From an uncultured Paracoccaceae bacterium (GTDB taxonomy: Bacteria > Pseudomonadota > Alphaproteobacteria > Rhodobacterales > Rhodobacteraceae): a stretch of 64,000 bases of DNA. Shown here piece after piece: positions 8,060 to 16,315 of this stretch. The DNA is taken from positions 1 to 64,000 of the forward strand of contig CAJXWO010000008.1 of the NCBI GenBank assembly GCA_913062865.1. The letters run 5' to 3'. Each line of letters begins with the position of its first letter. Within the stretch, counting starts at the first letter, position 1. Both the position numbers and the translations under genes were made by a program. A model generated the notes under the pieces. It saw only the letters and a list, made by a program, of their open reading frames with translations, made no database searches and was not told the origin of the DNA.

Positions 8060-10140
8060 GCGGCCTCCGTGTTCAGATCGGCAAAGCTGCGGCCCTCGGC
8101 CACCAGCCGCTCCAGAAGCGGTGCGGGCTGCCAGAAATAGGGATCGGCATCGGCCCAGAGGCGGATATCGGCCAGCAGCCCACCAAGCCCGACCGTGTCG
8201 GCCCAATGCATCGGGCCGCCGCGCCAGCGCGGAAAGCCGTAGCCATAAAGCAGCGTCACATCCACATCGAGCGGTCGCTGCGCGATCCCCTCGCCCACCA
8301 CCTTGGCCGCCTCGTTCACCATGGCCGCCATGTAGAAGCGCTGGATCTCTTCGGGGGTGAACCCGCGTTGTGGCCGGTTGCCGCGCGCCTCTTCGATCAG
8401 GGGCATCACGGCCTCGTTGGGCGTGCCCTTGCGGCCGTCGTAGGTGTAGTAGCCCTGCCCGGTCTTCTGACCCAACCAGCCCTTGTGATACATCGCGTCC
8501 GCCCAAGTGGGCACAACATCGCGCGGGTCGCGGGTGGCGGCCTTGCGCTGCCGGGTCATGTAGCCAATGTCGAGCCCTGCCAGATCGCCCATCTCGAACG
8601 GGCCCATGGGCAGGCCGAACGCCTTGATCGCGGCGTCGATTTCCCAGGGCGAGGCGCCATCCAGGATCAGCCGGTCCGCCGCCCCGCGATAGGTGGCCAG
8701 GATGCGGTTGCCGATGAACCCGTCGCAAACGCCTGCGCGCACGGCGACCTTGCCCAGCCGCTTGGCCAGGGCAAAGGCGGTCGCGGTCACATCCGGGGCA
8801 GTGGCGTCGGGCACCACCACCTCGAGCAGTTTCATCACATGGGCCGGTGAAAAGAAGTGCAGCCCGATCACATCCGCCGCGCGGGACGTGGACTGCGCGA
8901 TCGCGTCGATATCAAGATACGAGGTATTCGTGGCCAGGATCGCGCCGGGCTTCATGACCGCGTCGAGTTGGGCAAAGACCTCTTTCTTCACGCCCATATC
9001 CTCGAACACAGCCTCGATGGCGAGATCGGCGTCCGAGAGCGCGGCATAGTCGGTCACGGTCTGCAGGCGCGCGAGCGTCGCCTCCTGTTGCGCCTCGGTC
9101 AGCTTGCCGCGTTTCACGGCCCCGTCGAGATTGCCGGTGATGGTCTGGCGGGCCTTGTCGGCAGCGGTATCGTCGCGCTCGATCAAGGTGACGGACAGGC
9201 CCGAAAGCAGGCAAGCGGTGGCGATCCCGGCTCCCATTGTGCCGCCGCCGATCACGCCCACTTGGGCCACGTCCCGGGGCGCGATGCCGTCGATCTCGGG
9301 CAGCTTGGACACCTTGCGGTCGTTGAAGAAGGCATGGATGAGCCCTGCGCGCTGGGGCGTTTCCATCAGTTCGAGGAAGATGCGCCGCTCTTCCTGCACG
9401 CCTTGGTCCAGGTCCATCTTGGTGGCCGCGTCCACGGCGTCGATGGCGCGCAGGGGCGCGACCTCTCCGCGGGCTTTTCGGGCCCAGAGCGCGCGCGCGG
9501 CCTCAAAGGCCTCGGCATCATAGGCCGGACGGGGCAACGCGCCCACCGGGCGCACAGGCGCACCAGCGGCAAGCAATTCTTGCGCGTAGGCCAGACCGGC
9601 GGCGCGCACATCGTCGCCCTCGCCCAGCCGGTCAACCAACCCGATCCTTAACGCCTCTTCGGCCGAGACGCTGCCGCCTGCGGGCATCATGTCCAAGGCC
9701 GGGCCAACCCCTGTGAGGCGCGGCATCCGCTGGCTGCCGCCGGCGCCGGGGATCAGGCCCAGCTTGACCTCGGGAAAGCCAAAGCGCGCGTCTTTCATGG
9801 CCAGACGGTAATGCGCGCCCAGCGCCACCTCGCATCCACCACCCAGCGCCGGGCCATGCACGGCTGCGACCACCGGTTTCGGGCTGCGTTCGATATGGGT
9901 GCAGGTGTCTGGCAGGAAGGGCCGGGTCGGCGGCTTGCCGAATTCCGAGATATCTGCCCCCCCGATGAAAAGCCGCCCCTCGCCCAGGATCAGCGCAATC
10001 TGTGCATCATCCTCGGCAAAGCGGTCGGCGGCGTCCCACAGGCCCTGGCGCACCGCTTGGCCCAGCGCGTTGACCGGCGGGTTCGCCACGGTGATCACCG
10101 CCACCGGGCCTTCGCGTTCGTATCTGACAACGTCCGACAT
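8056..10140 (-). CDS. Bifunctional enoyl-CoA hydratase / 3-hydroxyacyl-CoA dehydrogenase
   Basis: A 694-residue FadJ/FadB/PimF-type multifunctional enzyme. Residues 1-190 are a crotonase domain with the oxyanion glycines near GPALGGGCE and the two acid/base glutamates at about 104 and 124. An NAD-binding domain starts near 298 with VGVIGGGTMGAGIA, followed by the 3-hydroxyacyl-CoA dehydrogenase domains including HFFSPAHVMKLLE and the C-terminal FGLPMGPFEMGDL repeat. It hydrates the 2-enoyl-CoA and oxidises the 3-hydroxyacyl-CoA. The gene follows the IclR regulator by 15 bp and overlaps the thiolase. It supplies the middle two steps between the PimCD-like dehydrogenase and the thiolase. Confidence 0.93.
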   Translation of the reverse strand: MSDVVRYEREGPVAVITVANPPVNALGQAVRQGLWDAADRFAEDDAQIALILGEGRLFIGGADISEFGKPPTRPFLPDTCTHIERSPKPVVAAVHGPALGGGCEVALGAHYRLAMKDARFGFPEVKLGLIPGAGGSQRMPRLTGVGPALDMMPAGGSVSAEEALRIGLVDRLGEGDDVRAAGLAYAQELLAAGAPVRPVGALPRPAYDAEAFEAARALWARKARGEVAPLRAIDAVDAATKMDLDQGVQEERRIFLELMETPQRAGLIHAFFNDRKVSKLPEIDGIAPRDVAQVGVIGGGTMGAGIATACLLSGLSVTLIERDDTAADKARQTITGNLDGAVKRGKLTEAQQEATLARLQTVTDYAALSDADLAIEAVFEDMGVKKEVFAQLDAVMKPGAILATNTSYLDIDAIAQSTSRAADVIGLHFFSPAHVMKLLEVVVPDATAPDVTATAFALAKRLGKVAVRAGVCDGFIGNRILATYRGAADRLILDGASPWEIDAAIKAFGLPMGPFEMGDLAGLDIGYMTRQRKAATRDPRDVVPTWADAMYHKGWLGQKTGQGYYTYDGRKGTPNEAVMPLIEEARGNRPQRGFTPEEIQRFYMAAMVNEAAKVVGEGIAQRPLDVDVTLLYGYGFPRWRGGPMHWADTVGLGGLLADIRLWADADPYFWQPAPLLERLVAEGRSFADLNTEAA

Positions 10141-10155
10141 ATCCGTCCTTCTGTT

Positions 10156-10977
10156 TCAACCGCGCATGGTGATCGAGGACGGCTGCCCCATCACCAGTTC
10201 CAGTTCCTTGACCTCATCGGTCAGCTTCGGGCCGACCTCGGTCTCCATCCGCTCCACGCTCAGATCCTGAGGCATGGCACCACAGGTAAAGACCACAGGC
10301 TCGGCAAGTTCGCGCGCGTGAAACGGTTTCGACACCGCATGGATGTTCGCCGCGAAATACTCGTCGGGCGGCATGATGACAAAGCCGCGTCCGATCAGCT
10401 GGCCGTAGGCCTCGCGTCGCACCTGGTCGGCACGCTCTTGCGTGAGGCCCCGGTCGCCCCCCGCCGTCGCGACCATCTCGGCAAAAAGATCCTCGGACGC
10501 CGCCGCCAGCAGCGCCGCCCCCGACGAGGAGCCATTGATCGGCACCCGGTGCCCGACCTCGAGCCACAGGGACGACACGCCACGCGGCCGCCATGTCTTG
10601 ACGATCAAAAGCTTCGTGTCGTCGCGCACCAACAGCAGCGACAGGGTGCCCGTCTCGTCCGCCAGCCGCTGCATGATCGGGCCCGACAGGTCCACGAAAG
10701 AGATCGACGCCTGCGCCACGTTGCCCAACGCCAGAAGGGCCGGCCCCGGTCGATACCGGTCGAGTCGCCGGGCATGGGTCAGGTAGCCCAGCGATTGCAG
10801 CGTGAATGTCAGCCGACTGACCGTGCTTTTCGGAATGCCCGTGCGCTCGGATATTTCGGCATTGCCCAGGCCGTCATCCGACGCCCGAAAGGCCCGCAAC
10901 ACCTGAAGCCCACGGGCCAGCGTCGTGGCGAAACGGCGGTCGGTGGTGTCTGGCAGCTTGTTCATGGCGCGGCTCAC
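10156..10977 (-). CDS. IclR-family transcriptional regulator
   Basis: A 273-residue IclR regulator. The N-terminal winged helix-turn-helix (about 15-80) contains GLGNAEISERTGIPKSTVSRLTFTLQSLGYL, and the C-terminal effector domain contains SSSGAALLAA and the typical RRGYGQL/RGFVI-like segment. The start ATG overlaps the dctM stop. Being encoded inside the operon, between transporter and enzymes, it probably controls that operon in response to a pathway acid or its CoA ester. A palindrome at 13957-13979 in front of dctP is the candidate binding site. Confidence 0.9.
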   Translation of the reverse strand: MSRAMNKLPDTTDRRFATTLARGLQVLRAFRASDDGLGNAEISERTGIPKSTVSRLTFTLQSLGYLTHARRLDRYRPGPALLALGNVAQASISFVDLSGPIMQRLADETGTLSLLLVRDDTKLLIVKTWRPRGVSSLWLEVGHRVPINGSSSGAALLAAASEDLFAEMVATAGGDRGLTQERADQVRREAYGQLIGRGFVIMPPDEYFAANIHAVSKPFHARELAEPVVFTCGAMPQDLSVERMETEVGPKLTDEVKELELVMGQPSSITMRG

Positions 10978-12311
10978 ATCGAATAGGGTATCAGCAGCGA
11001 CAGTATCGGAAACGCCATGATCAGGCCCAGCACGATCACGTCGATGCTCAGAAACCGCAGGATACCCGAGAAGATGCGGTCGATCGGCACCTCTTTACCC
11101 ACGACAGAGGCGATGACGAACACGTTCAGCCCCACCGGCGGCGTGATCAGGCCGATCTCGAGAAGCTTGATGACCACGACGCCAAACCAGATCAGGTCGA
11201 GCCCGTAGCCTTCGACCAAAGGCACCAGGAGCGGCAAGGTCAGCACCATGATCCCGATCGGATCAAGAAACATGCCAAGCAACAGGTAGATCGCTGCGAT
11301 GGCCAGCATCAGGACGATCACGCTCAGGTCCGCGGCCTGCACGGCATTGACGATATCGCCCGCCACGCCGGTCAGCGCGATGAAGGCCACGAAGATCTTT
11401 GCGCCCGCAGCGATGATGAAGATCGAGGTCGTCTGGATCACCGTTTCGCGCAGCGCGTCTATGACGGCAGAAATGGTCAGGCGGCGCTGCGCAAATCCTA
11501 TGAGAAGCGCAGCCGAGACACAGACAGCCGCCGCCTCGGTCGCGGTGAAGATGCCGCCATAGATGCCGCCCACGATGATCACGAACAAAAGCACCGCGGA
11601 CCAGGCATCCAGCGCGGCCTGCAACCGTTCGCGGCTTGTGGTGACGCCCTCACCCGCCGGTGCGGCCGACGGGTCACGCAGGACCCAGATCCAGATCACG
11701 AGGATGAACCCCAGAAGCGAGATCAGGCCCGGAATGATGCCTGCCAGGAACAGCGACGCGATCGAGGTTTCCGTGAAGATGCCGTAGATGATGAACAAGA
11801 CCGAAGGCGGGATCAGGCTGCCCAGCGTGCCGCCCGCCGCGACCGACGCCGTGGCCAGCCGCTTGTCATACCCCATGCGCAGCATCTCGGGCGCACAGAT
11901 ACGCCCCATGGTCGAGGCGCAGGCGATGGACGAGCCGGTGATGGCCGAGAACCCGCCGCAGCCCATGACCGATGCCATCGCGACACCGCCGGGGATCGAC
12001 GCCAGCCAGACCCGCGCGGCGTGATAGATGCGCGTCGTGATCTCGGCCTTGTAGGCGATGTGACCCAGCGCCACGAAAAGCGGGATCATCGACAGATCGT
12101 AGCTGTGGATCAGGTCGAAGCTGTTCGAAAACACCATCGACGACGTGGGGCGGATCGCCCGTTCGGGCATGAACGCGCCCGTGCGGAACGCGAAGATGAC
12201 AAAGGTGCCTACGGTCGCCACACCGGCCAGAGCAAAGGCGATGGGCACGCGCAGGGCCAACAGACCCAAAAGCGCGGCAAAAGCGACAAGACCGACAACG
12301 GTTCCGTCCAT
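10974..12311 (-). CDS. dctM: TRAP transporter large permease DctM
   Basis: A 445-residue integral membrane protein with about 12 hydrophobic helices. It has the DctM features GHIAYKAEITTRIYHAARVWL, GGFSAITGSSIACASTMG and AAGGTLGSLIPPS in the first half and MFLDPIGIMVLTLPLLVPL plus GLITPPVGLNVFV in the second. It is the ion-coupled transport subunit of a tripartite ATP-independent periplasmic importer. Start at 12311 shares one base with the dctQ stop; the open frame to 12446 lies in dctQ. Its partner solute-binding gene is interrupted, so import may be impaired. Confidence 0.93.
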   Translation of the reverse strand: MDGTVVGLVAFAALLGLLALRVPIAFALAGVATVGTFVIFAFRTGAFMPERAIRPTSSMVFSNSFDLIHSYDLSMIPLFVALGHIAYKAEITTRIYHAARVWLASIPGGVAMASVMGCGGFSAITGSSIACASTMGRICAPEMLRMGYDKRLATASVAAGGTLGSLIPPSVLFIIYGIFTETSIASLFLAGIIPGLISLLGFILVIWIWVLRDPSAAPAGEGVTTSRERLQAALDAWSAVLLFVIIVGGIYGGIFTATEAAAVCVSAALLIGFAQRRLTISAVIDALRETVIQTTSIFIIAAGAKIFVAFIALTGVAGDIVNAVQAADLSVIVLMLAIAAIYLLLGMFLDPIGIMVLTLPLLVPLVEGYGLDLIWFGVVVIKLLEIGLITPPVGLNVFVIASVVGKEVPIDRIFSGILRFLSIDVIVLGLIMAFPILSLLIPYSM

Positions 12312-12820
12312 CACGCGGCCTCCTCCGGGTGATCGTCCAGCAGTCGGCCACAGGCCCGCATCGTGGCGATGTCCTGCCAGACCATGAGCGCCAGGCGCAG
12401 CCAGCAGAAAGTGATGCCGATCAGAAAGATCAGGCGTCCGGGCCATTTGGGCAGGTTCAGTTCCCCGTAGAAGAACGCCCCGGCCTCAAGCGTGCTGGTC
12501 ACTTCGCGCCAGCCCGCCCAGATCAGGGGGGCAAGCGCGATCAGACCGAAGGCCGATCCGAAGACGATGAGCGCGTCATGCACCCGCGGGGGCAGGCGCT
12601 TGGCCACCAGCTCGACCGCGATGTGGGCGCGGGCGGTGGTTGTCGCGGCCAATGGCAGCAGCACCGCGGCCACCATCAGCTCGGCCACGATCACGGTGCT
12701 GTCGGGCACGCCGGAATTGAACAGCGCCCGCATCAGCACGTTGACCGTGATCAGAAGGCCCAGCCCCAGGACGCAGACAATGGAAAAGTCTACGAGCAAA
12801 CGCTCGATCCGGCGCAACAT
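12311..12820 (-). CDS. dctQ: TRAP transporter small permease DctQ
   Basis: A 169-residue protein with four hydrophobic segments, beginning MLRRIERLLVDFSIVCVLGLGLLITVNV, as in DctQ subunits that scaffold DctM and receive the solute-binding protein. It lies 78 bp after dctP and is translationally linked to dctM. The sequence is intact. Confidence 0.9.
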   Translation of the reverse strand: MLRRIERLLVDFSIVCVLGLGLLITVNVLMRALFNSGVPDSTVIVAELMVAAVLLPLAATTTARAHIAVELVAKRLPPRVHDALIVFGSAFGLIALAPLIWAGWREVTSTLEAGAFFYGELNLPKWPGRLIFLIGITFCWLRLALMVWQDIATMRACGRLLDDHPEEAA

Positions 12821-12898
12821 GGCGTCACCTTAGGTAAAGTGTGGATCCAGGTTGGTTGAGAGGGCCGGCCCCGGGCAGATCCGGAGCCGGTCAGAGCG

Positions 12899-13945
12899 TC
12901 AGCGTTCCCAGGGATACCCCTGTGCGTCGCGCTCGGCCGCGTATTGGGCCAGAAGCGCCTGATACTCTTCAAGCAATGCGTCGCCGTCCAGGCCAACACC
13001 CGCGGCCAGCGCTTTCCATTCGTCAACATAGGTTGCACCGGCCTCGACCAGCATGTCACGGTCCGCGTCGGGCAGCTCGATGACCTCTACCCCGGCGGAT
13101 TTCATCGTCTCGATCGCGCGCTCGTTGTCGGCTGTGATCAGGCGACCCAGCTCGTCGGCCATGCCCTCGCCCGCTTGCAGCAAAGCCTGCTGGTTTTCGG
13201 GCGACAGGCTGTCGAACATATCCTTGTTCATCAGGATGCCCAATGCGCCGACCTGGCCCCAGTTCAAGAGCGTGTAGCTGTCGATCACTTCTTGCTGCTT
13301 CAGCGCGGCGATGGCGTAGCTGTAGCCCTGGCTGCAATCCAGAAGGCCGGAATCCAGCCCCTGGTAGGCGTCGTAGATCGACATCGGCACCATGTTTGCA
13401 CCCATGTCGTTGAACGTCTTGCCATAGGCACCCACACCGCGCACCTTCAGGCCCTCGATATCGGCGACCGACCGGATCGCTGTGTCCTTGCAGCCGATAT
13501 GCACGGCCGAGGTGGTGAAGGTGCCGATATAGACCAAGTTCATGTCAGCCAGATTCTGCTGGATCTGCGCATTGTTGCGCATCAGTGCATCGGTCGCGCG
13601 CATACCCACCCAGGCGTCATCGTTCTGCAGCGGCAGATCGGCGATACCGTAGGCCACCATCTCTTGCGGAAAATAGACGCTGATCACGGTGCCCAGGTCG
13701 GCCACGCCATCGGCCACACCCGACAAGGCCGCACCGGCCTTGAACAGTGCGCCTCCTCACTGGATGTCGAATTGCAGGTCGCCACCCGACAATTCGGTTG
13801 CCTTTTCGGCGAACCAGTTCAACGACTCGGCACGCGCGCCGCGGTTGGGCCCGGCCTCACCCAGGATCAGCGTGGTTTCAGCTTGCGCAACGGTCGCGCC
13901 GGCAAGCAGCGCGGCAGTCAGACCGGCTTTTACGAGATTTCGCAT
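12899..13945 (-). pseudogene. dctP: TRAP solute-binding protein DctP interrupted by an in-frame TGA
   Basis: The frame from 13945 begins with a Sec signal peptide (MRNLVKAGLTAALLAGATVAQA) and a normal DctP N-terminus ending GGDLQFDIQ. Codon 63 is TGA (complement of 13757-13759), and the same frame then continues without a shift as GGALFKAGAALSGVADGVADLG to a normal C-terminus at 12899. In DctP proteins this place normally reads QWGGALF, so TGG (Trp) has become TGA by one transition. Everything else looks intact (348 codons, the R-G-V-G-A-Y region and the C-terminal helices present), so the change is either very recent, a strain polymorphism or a sequencing error. A good Shine-Dalgarno (AGGAG on the minus strand) precedes the ATG. 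Re-initiation at the Met at 13726 would give a 275-residue protein without a signal peptide. Confidence 0.82.
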
Positions 13946-13956
13946 GTTCTCCTCCC

Positions 13957-13979
13957 AAAATTCTACTATGCGGAATTTT
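13957..13979. promoter_or_regulatory. Candidate IclR operator upstream of dctP
   Basis: Perfect arms AAAATTC and GAATTTT flank 9 bp, and the core TTCTAC-TAT-GCGGAA is itself nearly symmetric, a form common for IclR-family sites. It lies just upstream of the dctP Shine-Dalgarno. A further TTCTAC half-site follows at 13981-13986. The regulator would be the IclR protein encoded in the same operon. The assignment is by symmetry and position only. Confidence 0.5.
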
Positions 13980-14064
13980 ATTCTACTTATTTGATCTGAA
14001 TCGGGTTGGTGTGACAAGTCTTTTTCTTTTTGCCCCGACAGGGAGTTGACGGATTGATCCCGAA

Positions 14065-14099
14065 AAAGGACCAGCGCGACCCCGGGAAGGGTCGCGCTG
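14065..14099 (-). terminator. Rho-independent terminator after the rhodanese gene
   Basis: An 11-bp perfect stem (14072-14082 with 14089-14099, CAGCGCGACCC arm) and a 6-base loop. On the minus strand it is followed by TCC and five T residues (14065-14069). It lies about 60 bp past the rhodanese stop and separates that operon from dctP. Confidence 0.75.
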
Positions 14100-14159
14100 A
14101 TTTGCGTCCAAGAGAATGGTCCCGGCCGACGCGATGGCAGGCACCCGGCGAAGAACAGG

Positions 14160-15017
14160 TCAGGCCGTGAAAGGCAGCCCCTCTTCGATGGGCAGGCTGG
14201 GATCGCGGGACCACTCGTTCCACGATCCAAAGTAGATCGACACATCCTTGATCCCCGCCTCTTTCAACGCGAGGAAGGTGTTCGACGCGCGTGCGCCCTT
14301 GAAGCAATAGAGCTTGACCGGCGTGTCAGGCGTGATGCCGACTGTCGCGCATTCGGCCAAAACCTCTTCGCGCGACTTGAGCACAGGCCCGGCCTCGGAC
14401 GGCTTCATCATCCGGTACCATTCGATCCAGACGGCCCCCGGGATGCGCCCCTTGCGCGGGCAGAAATCCACGCCATAGGGCGAAGAGGAGGTCCCGATCC
14501 ATTCGTCGATATCGCGCACGTCCAGGATGACCGCGTCGTCGTCCTCGATGGCCGCTTTCATGTCGTCCATGTCCATCATGATCCCGGCGGCGGCCTCGTC
14601 GATCTCGAACCCGGCGGGCGCGGGCGACACCGCGTCGGTCGACACCGGCATGCCTGCCGCCTGCCACGCGGCGAAGCCGCCATGCAGCACCTTGACCGAC
14701 GGGTAGCCCAGGAACGACAGCAGGTAGAACCCGCGACAGGACTGGCCGAAACCCGTATTCATCGACGCCTCGTAGATCACGGCGGTCTTTTCGCCATCGA
14801 GCCCGGCGGCCCCGAATTCGGAGGCGAATTTGTCCTTCAGCTCAGCCATCCCAGACGCGTCCGAGGTGGCGAGGTAGGTGAAGATGTCATGCATGTTGAC
14901 CGCACCCGGGATGTGGCCCGCGGCATAGCTTTCGGGGTCGCGGGTATCGATCACGACGGCGGTGCCGGCGTCGATCATGGCGGTGAGGTCTTCGGGGGTG
15001 GCAAGTGAAGAGGTCAT
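14160..15017 (-). CDS. Two-domain rhodanese (thiosulfate/3-mercaptopyruvate sulfurtransferase)
   Basis: A 285-residue protein made of two rhodanese domains. The first (about 1-125) has VIDTRDPESYAAGHIPGAVN but no cysteine at the active-site loop position. The second (about 150-280) has VILDVRDIDEWIG and the catalytic loop CFKGAR with Cys238 as the persulfide carrier. This is the normal arrangement for sulfurtransferases that move sulfane sulfur from thiosulfate or mercaptopyruvate to a thiol or cyanide. There is no signal peptide, so it is cytoplasmic. It is the last gene of the ABC/OsmC/flavoprotein cluster, which suggests that sulfane sulfur is made or consumed there. Confidence 0.88.
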   Translation of the reverse strand: MTSSLATPEDLTAMIDAGTAVVIDTRDPESYAAGHIPGAVNMHDIFTYLATSDASGMAELKDKFASEFGAAGLDGEKTAVIYEASMNTGFGQSCRGFYLLSFLGYPSVKVLHGGFAAWQAAGMPVSTDAVSPAPAGFEIDEAAAGIMMDMDDMKAAIEDDDAVILDVRDIDEWIGTSSSPYGVDFCPRKGRIPGAVWIEWYRMMKPSEAGPVLKSREEVLAECATVGITPDTPVKLYCFKGARASNTFLALKEAGIKDVSIYFGSWNEWSRDPSLPIEEGLPFTA

Positions 15018-15064
15018 GGCGCGTTTCCTTTTCTTTACATCCCTGTTGGCAATCCGGTCCCGTG

Positions 15065-15087
15065 CGGCAGCGGCGGGTCCGCTGCCG
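15065..15087. repeat. Hairpin between flavoprotein and rhodanese genes
   Basis: Arms CGGCAGCGG and CCGCTGCCG with a 5-base loop lie in the 105-bp gap between two genes of the same operon. There is no T-run, so it is more likely an mRNA-stability or processing hairpin than a terminator. Confidence 0.45.
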
Positions 15088-15122
15088 GTGGGTCAGTTCT
15101 TGTTTCGGGGCTTGCGCCCGTC

Positions 15123-16217
15123 TCAGGCGTCGAGCGCCGCCAGCATCTTGCGCAGGTGCTTGGTGGCCGGGGTCACGATGGCCACGAAATAGGCCTCGCG
15201 CAGGCGGCGTTGCGCATCCCCGCCGGAAACGTATCCGCGCGCACCGCAATGAAGCATCGCGTAATGCGCGGCCTCCACGGCCAGTTCACCGCCCTTCAGC
15301 CGCGCCTGAAGCACGCGCTTCCAGAAGGCATCGGTCATGTCGTAGGGCGTCTTCGACATCTCGAGCACATCGGCCACGAGAGCGTCGTACTCGGCCTCCA
15401 GATCGTCGGCGCCCTTTTCGAGATATTGGTTCACATGGCCCAGCGGGCCTTCCATCTTGCGAATGAGGTCGATGGAGCTTTTGATCATGCCCGCGGCCAT
15501 CCCGCATTGCAGTAGCACAAAACCGCCGCGGATGCGCTTGATGAACGCAGGTGCCGGGTCGCCGATGACCTGCTCATCGGGGATGAAAACGTCGCGGAAC
15601 ATCACCTGGCAGGTGGCAGTGCCGCCCATGGCAACGAAGTCATGGTCCAGCCGCAGCTTGACGCCCTTGGCTTCGTCCGCGTGGGCGATGGCCATCACGG
15701 TCTTGTCGCTCGCATCGAACATCACGCCGAACCAGCCGTCCTCGGACAGGTTCGACACCCAGGGCAACACGCCCTTGACCATGTAACCGCCCTCGACCCG
15801 GGTGCCCTTGAGCTTGAGCTTTTCGATCTCGGCAATGGCCTTCATCGGGTTCGACATGCCTGTGCCGCCCAGGATCTCGCCGGTGGCGACCTTGGGCAGG
15901 ATGTTTTCCTTGAGCCAGTCATTGTCCGAGGACGAGATGTACCAGCCCAGCGCGTCCTGGCACCAGATGCAGAAGCCGGTCGACAGGCAGGCCTCGGACG
16001 CGCGGGCCATCGACAGGATCGCCGGCCCAAGATCGCAGGGCGCGTCGACACCCGCCAGATGCGTGCCATAGGCACCGGCATCGCCCATCGCCCGCATCAC
16101 GGGTTCGGGGTAATACTTTTCATCGTCGATCTTGCGCACGACCGAGGTCAGGTCGGTGCAGGTGATCCGGTCGACGGCGTCGAAATCAACGGTATTCAGG
16201 GGGGTCGCGATATTCAT
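15123..16217 (-). CDS. Acyl-CoA-dehydrogenase-fold flavoprotein, catalytic Glu not apparent
   Basis: A 364-residue protein with the overall acyl-CoA dehydrogenase layout: an N-terminal helical part (to about 110), a beta domain with GEILGGTGMSNPMKA, the FVAMGGTATCQVMFRDVFIP segment, and a C-terminal four-helix domain. The usual C-terminal motif YEGT with the proton-abstracting Glu is missing: the end reads YFVAIVTPATKHLRKML. This resembles members that act as FMN/FAD monooxygenases (DszC/SfnB-type) more than true dehydrogenases. I placed the start at 16217 after an AAGGAA ribosome site. It is Cys-rich in its first half. Neighbours (OsmC, rhodanese, NitT/TauT ABC) suggest oxidation of an organosulfur or similar small compound; this is inference. 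Confidence 0.75.
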   Translation of the reverse strand: MNIATPLNTVDFDAVDRITCTDLTSVVRKIDDEKYYPEPVMRAMGDAGAYGTHLAGVDAPCDLGPAILSMARASEACLSTGFCIWCQDALGWYISSSDNDWLKENILPKVATGEILGGTGMSNPMKAIAEIEKLKLKGTRVEGGYMVKGVLPWVSNLSEDGWFGVMFDASDKTVMAIAHADEAKGVKLRLDHDFVAMGGTATCQVMFRDVFIPDEQVIGDPAPAFIKRIRGGFVLLQCGMAAGMIKSSIDLIRKMEGPLGHVNQYLEKGADDLEAEYDALVADVLEMSKTPYDMTDAFWKRVLQARLKGGELAVEAAHYAMLHCGARGYVSGGDAQRRLREAYFVAIVTPATKHLRKMLAALDA

Positions 16218-16315
16218 CTCTGCGGTTCCTTGCAGCTGGCGGACAGGAGGGGTTGGGGTGGCCCGCCCCCCGCCTGCGTCGCGCTGCGCGATGCGGGGAA
16301 CGGGCCGGATCGGGA

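Noticed and set aside
8060-8728. N-terminal extension of the thiolase
   Set aside because: The extra residues lie within the FadJ-like gene in another frame and show no thiolase similarity; the ATGA overlap at 8056-8059 gives a normal start.
10978-10990. Terminator between dctM and the IclR gene
   Set aside because: The genes overlap by 4 bp and there is no hairpin with a T-run.
13757-13759. Reading the dctP TGA as selenocysteine, given selD in the window
   Set aside because: The conserved residue at this position in the family is Trp, not Cys; no selA, selB or SECIS-like hairpin is seen directly after the TGA.
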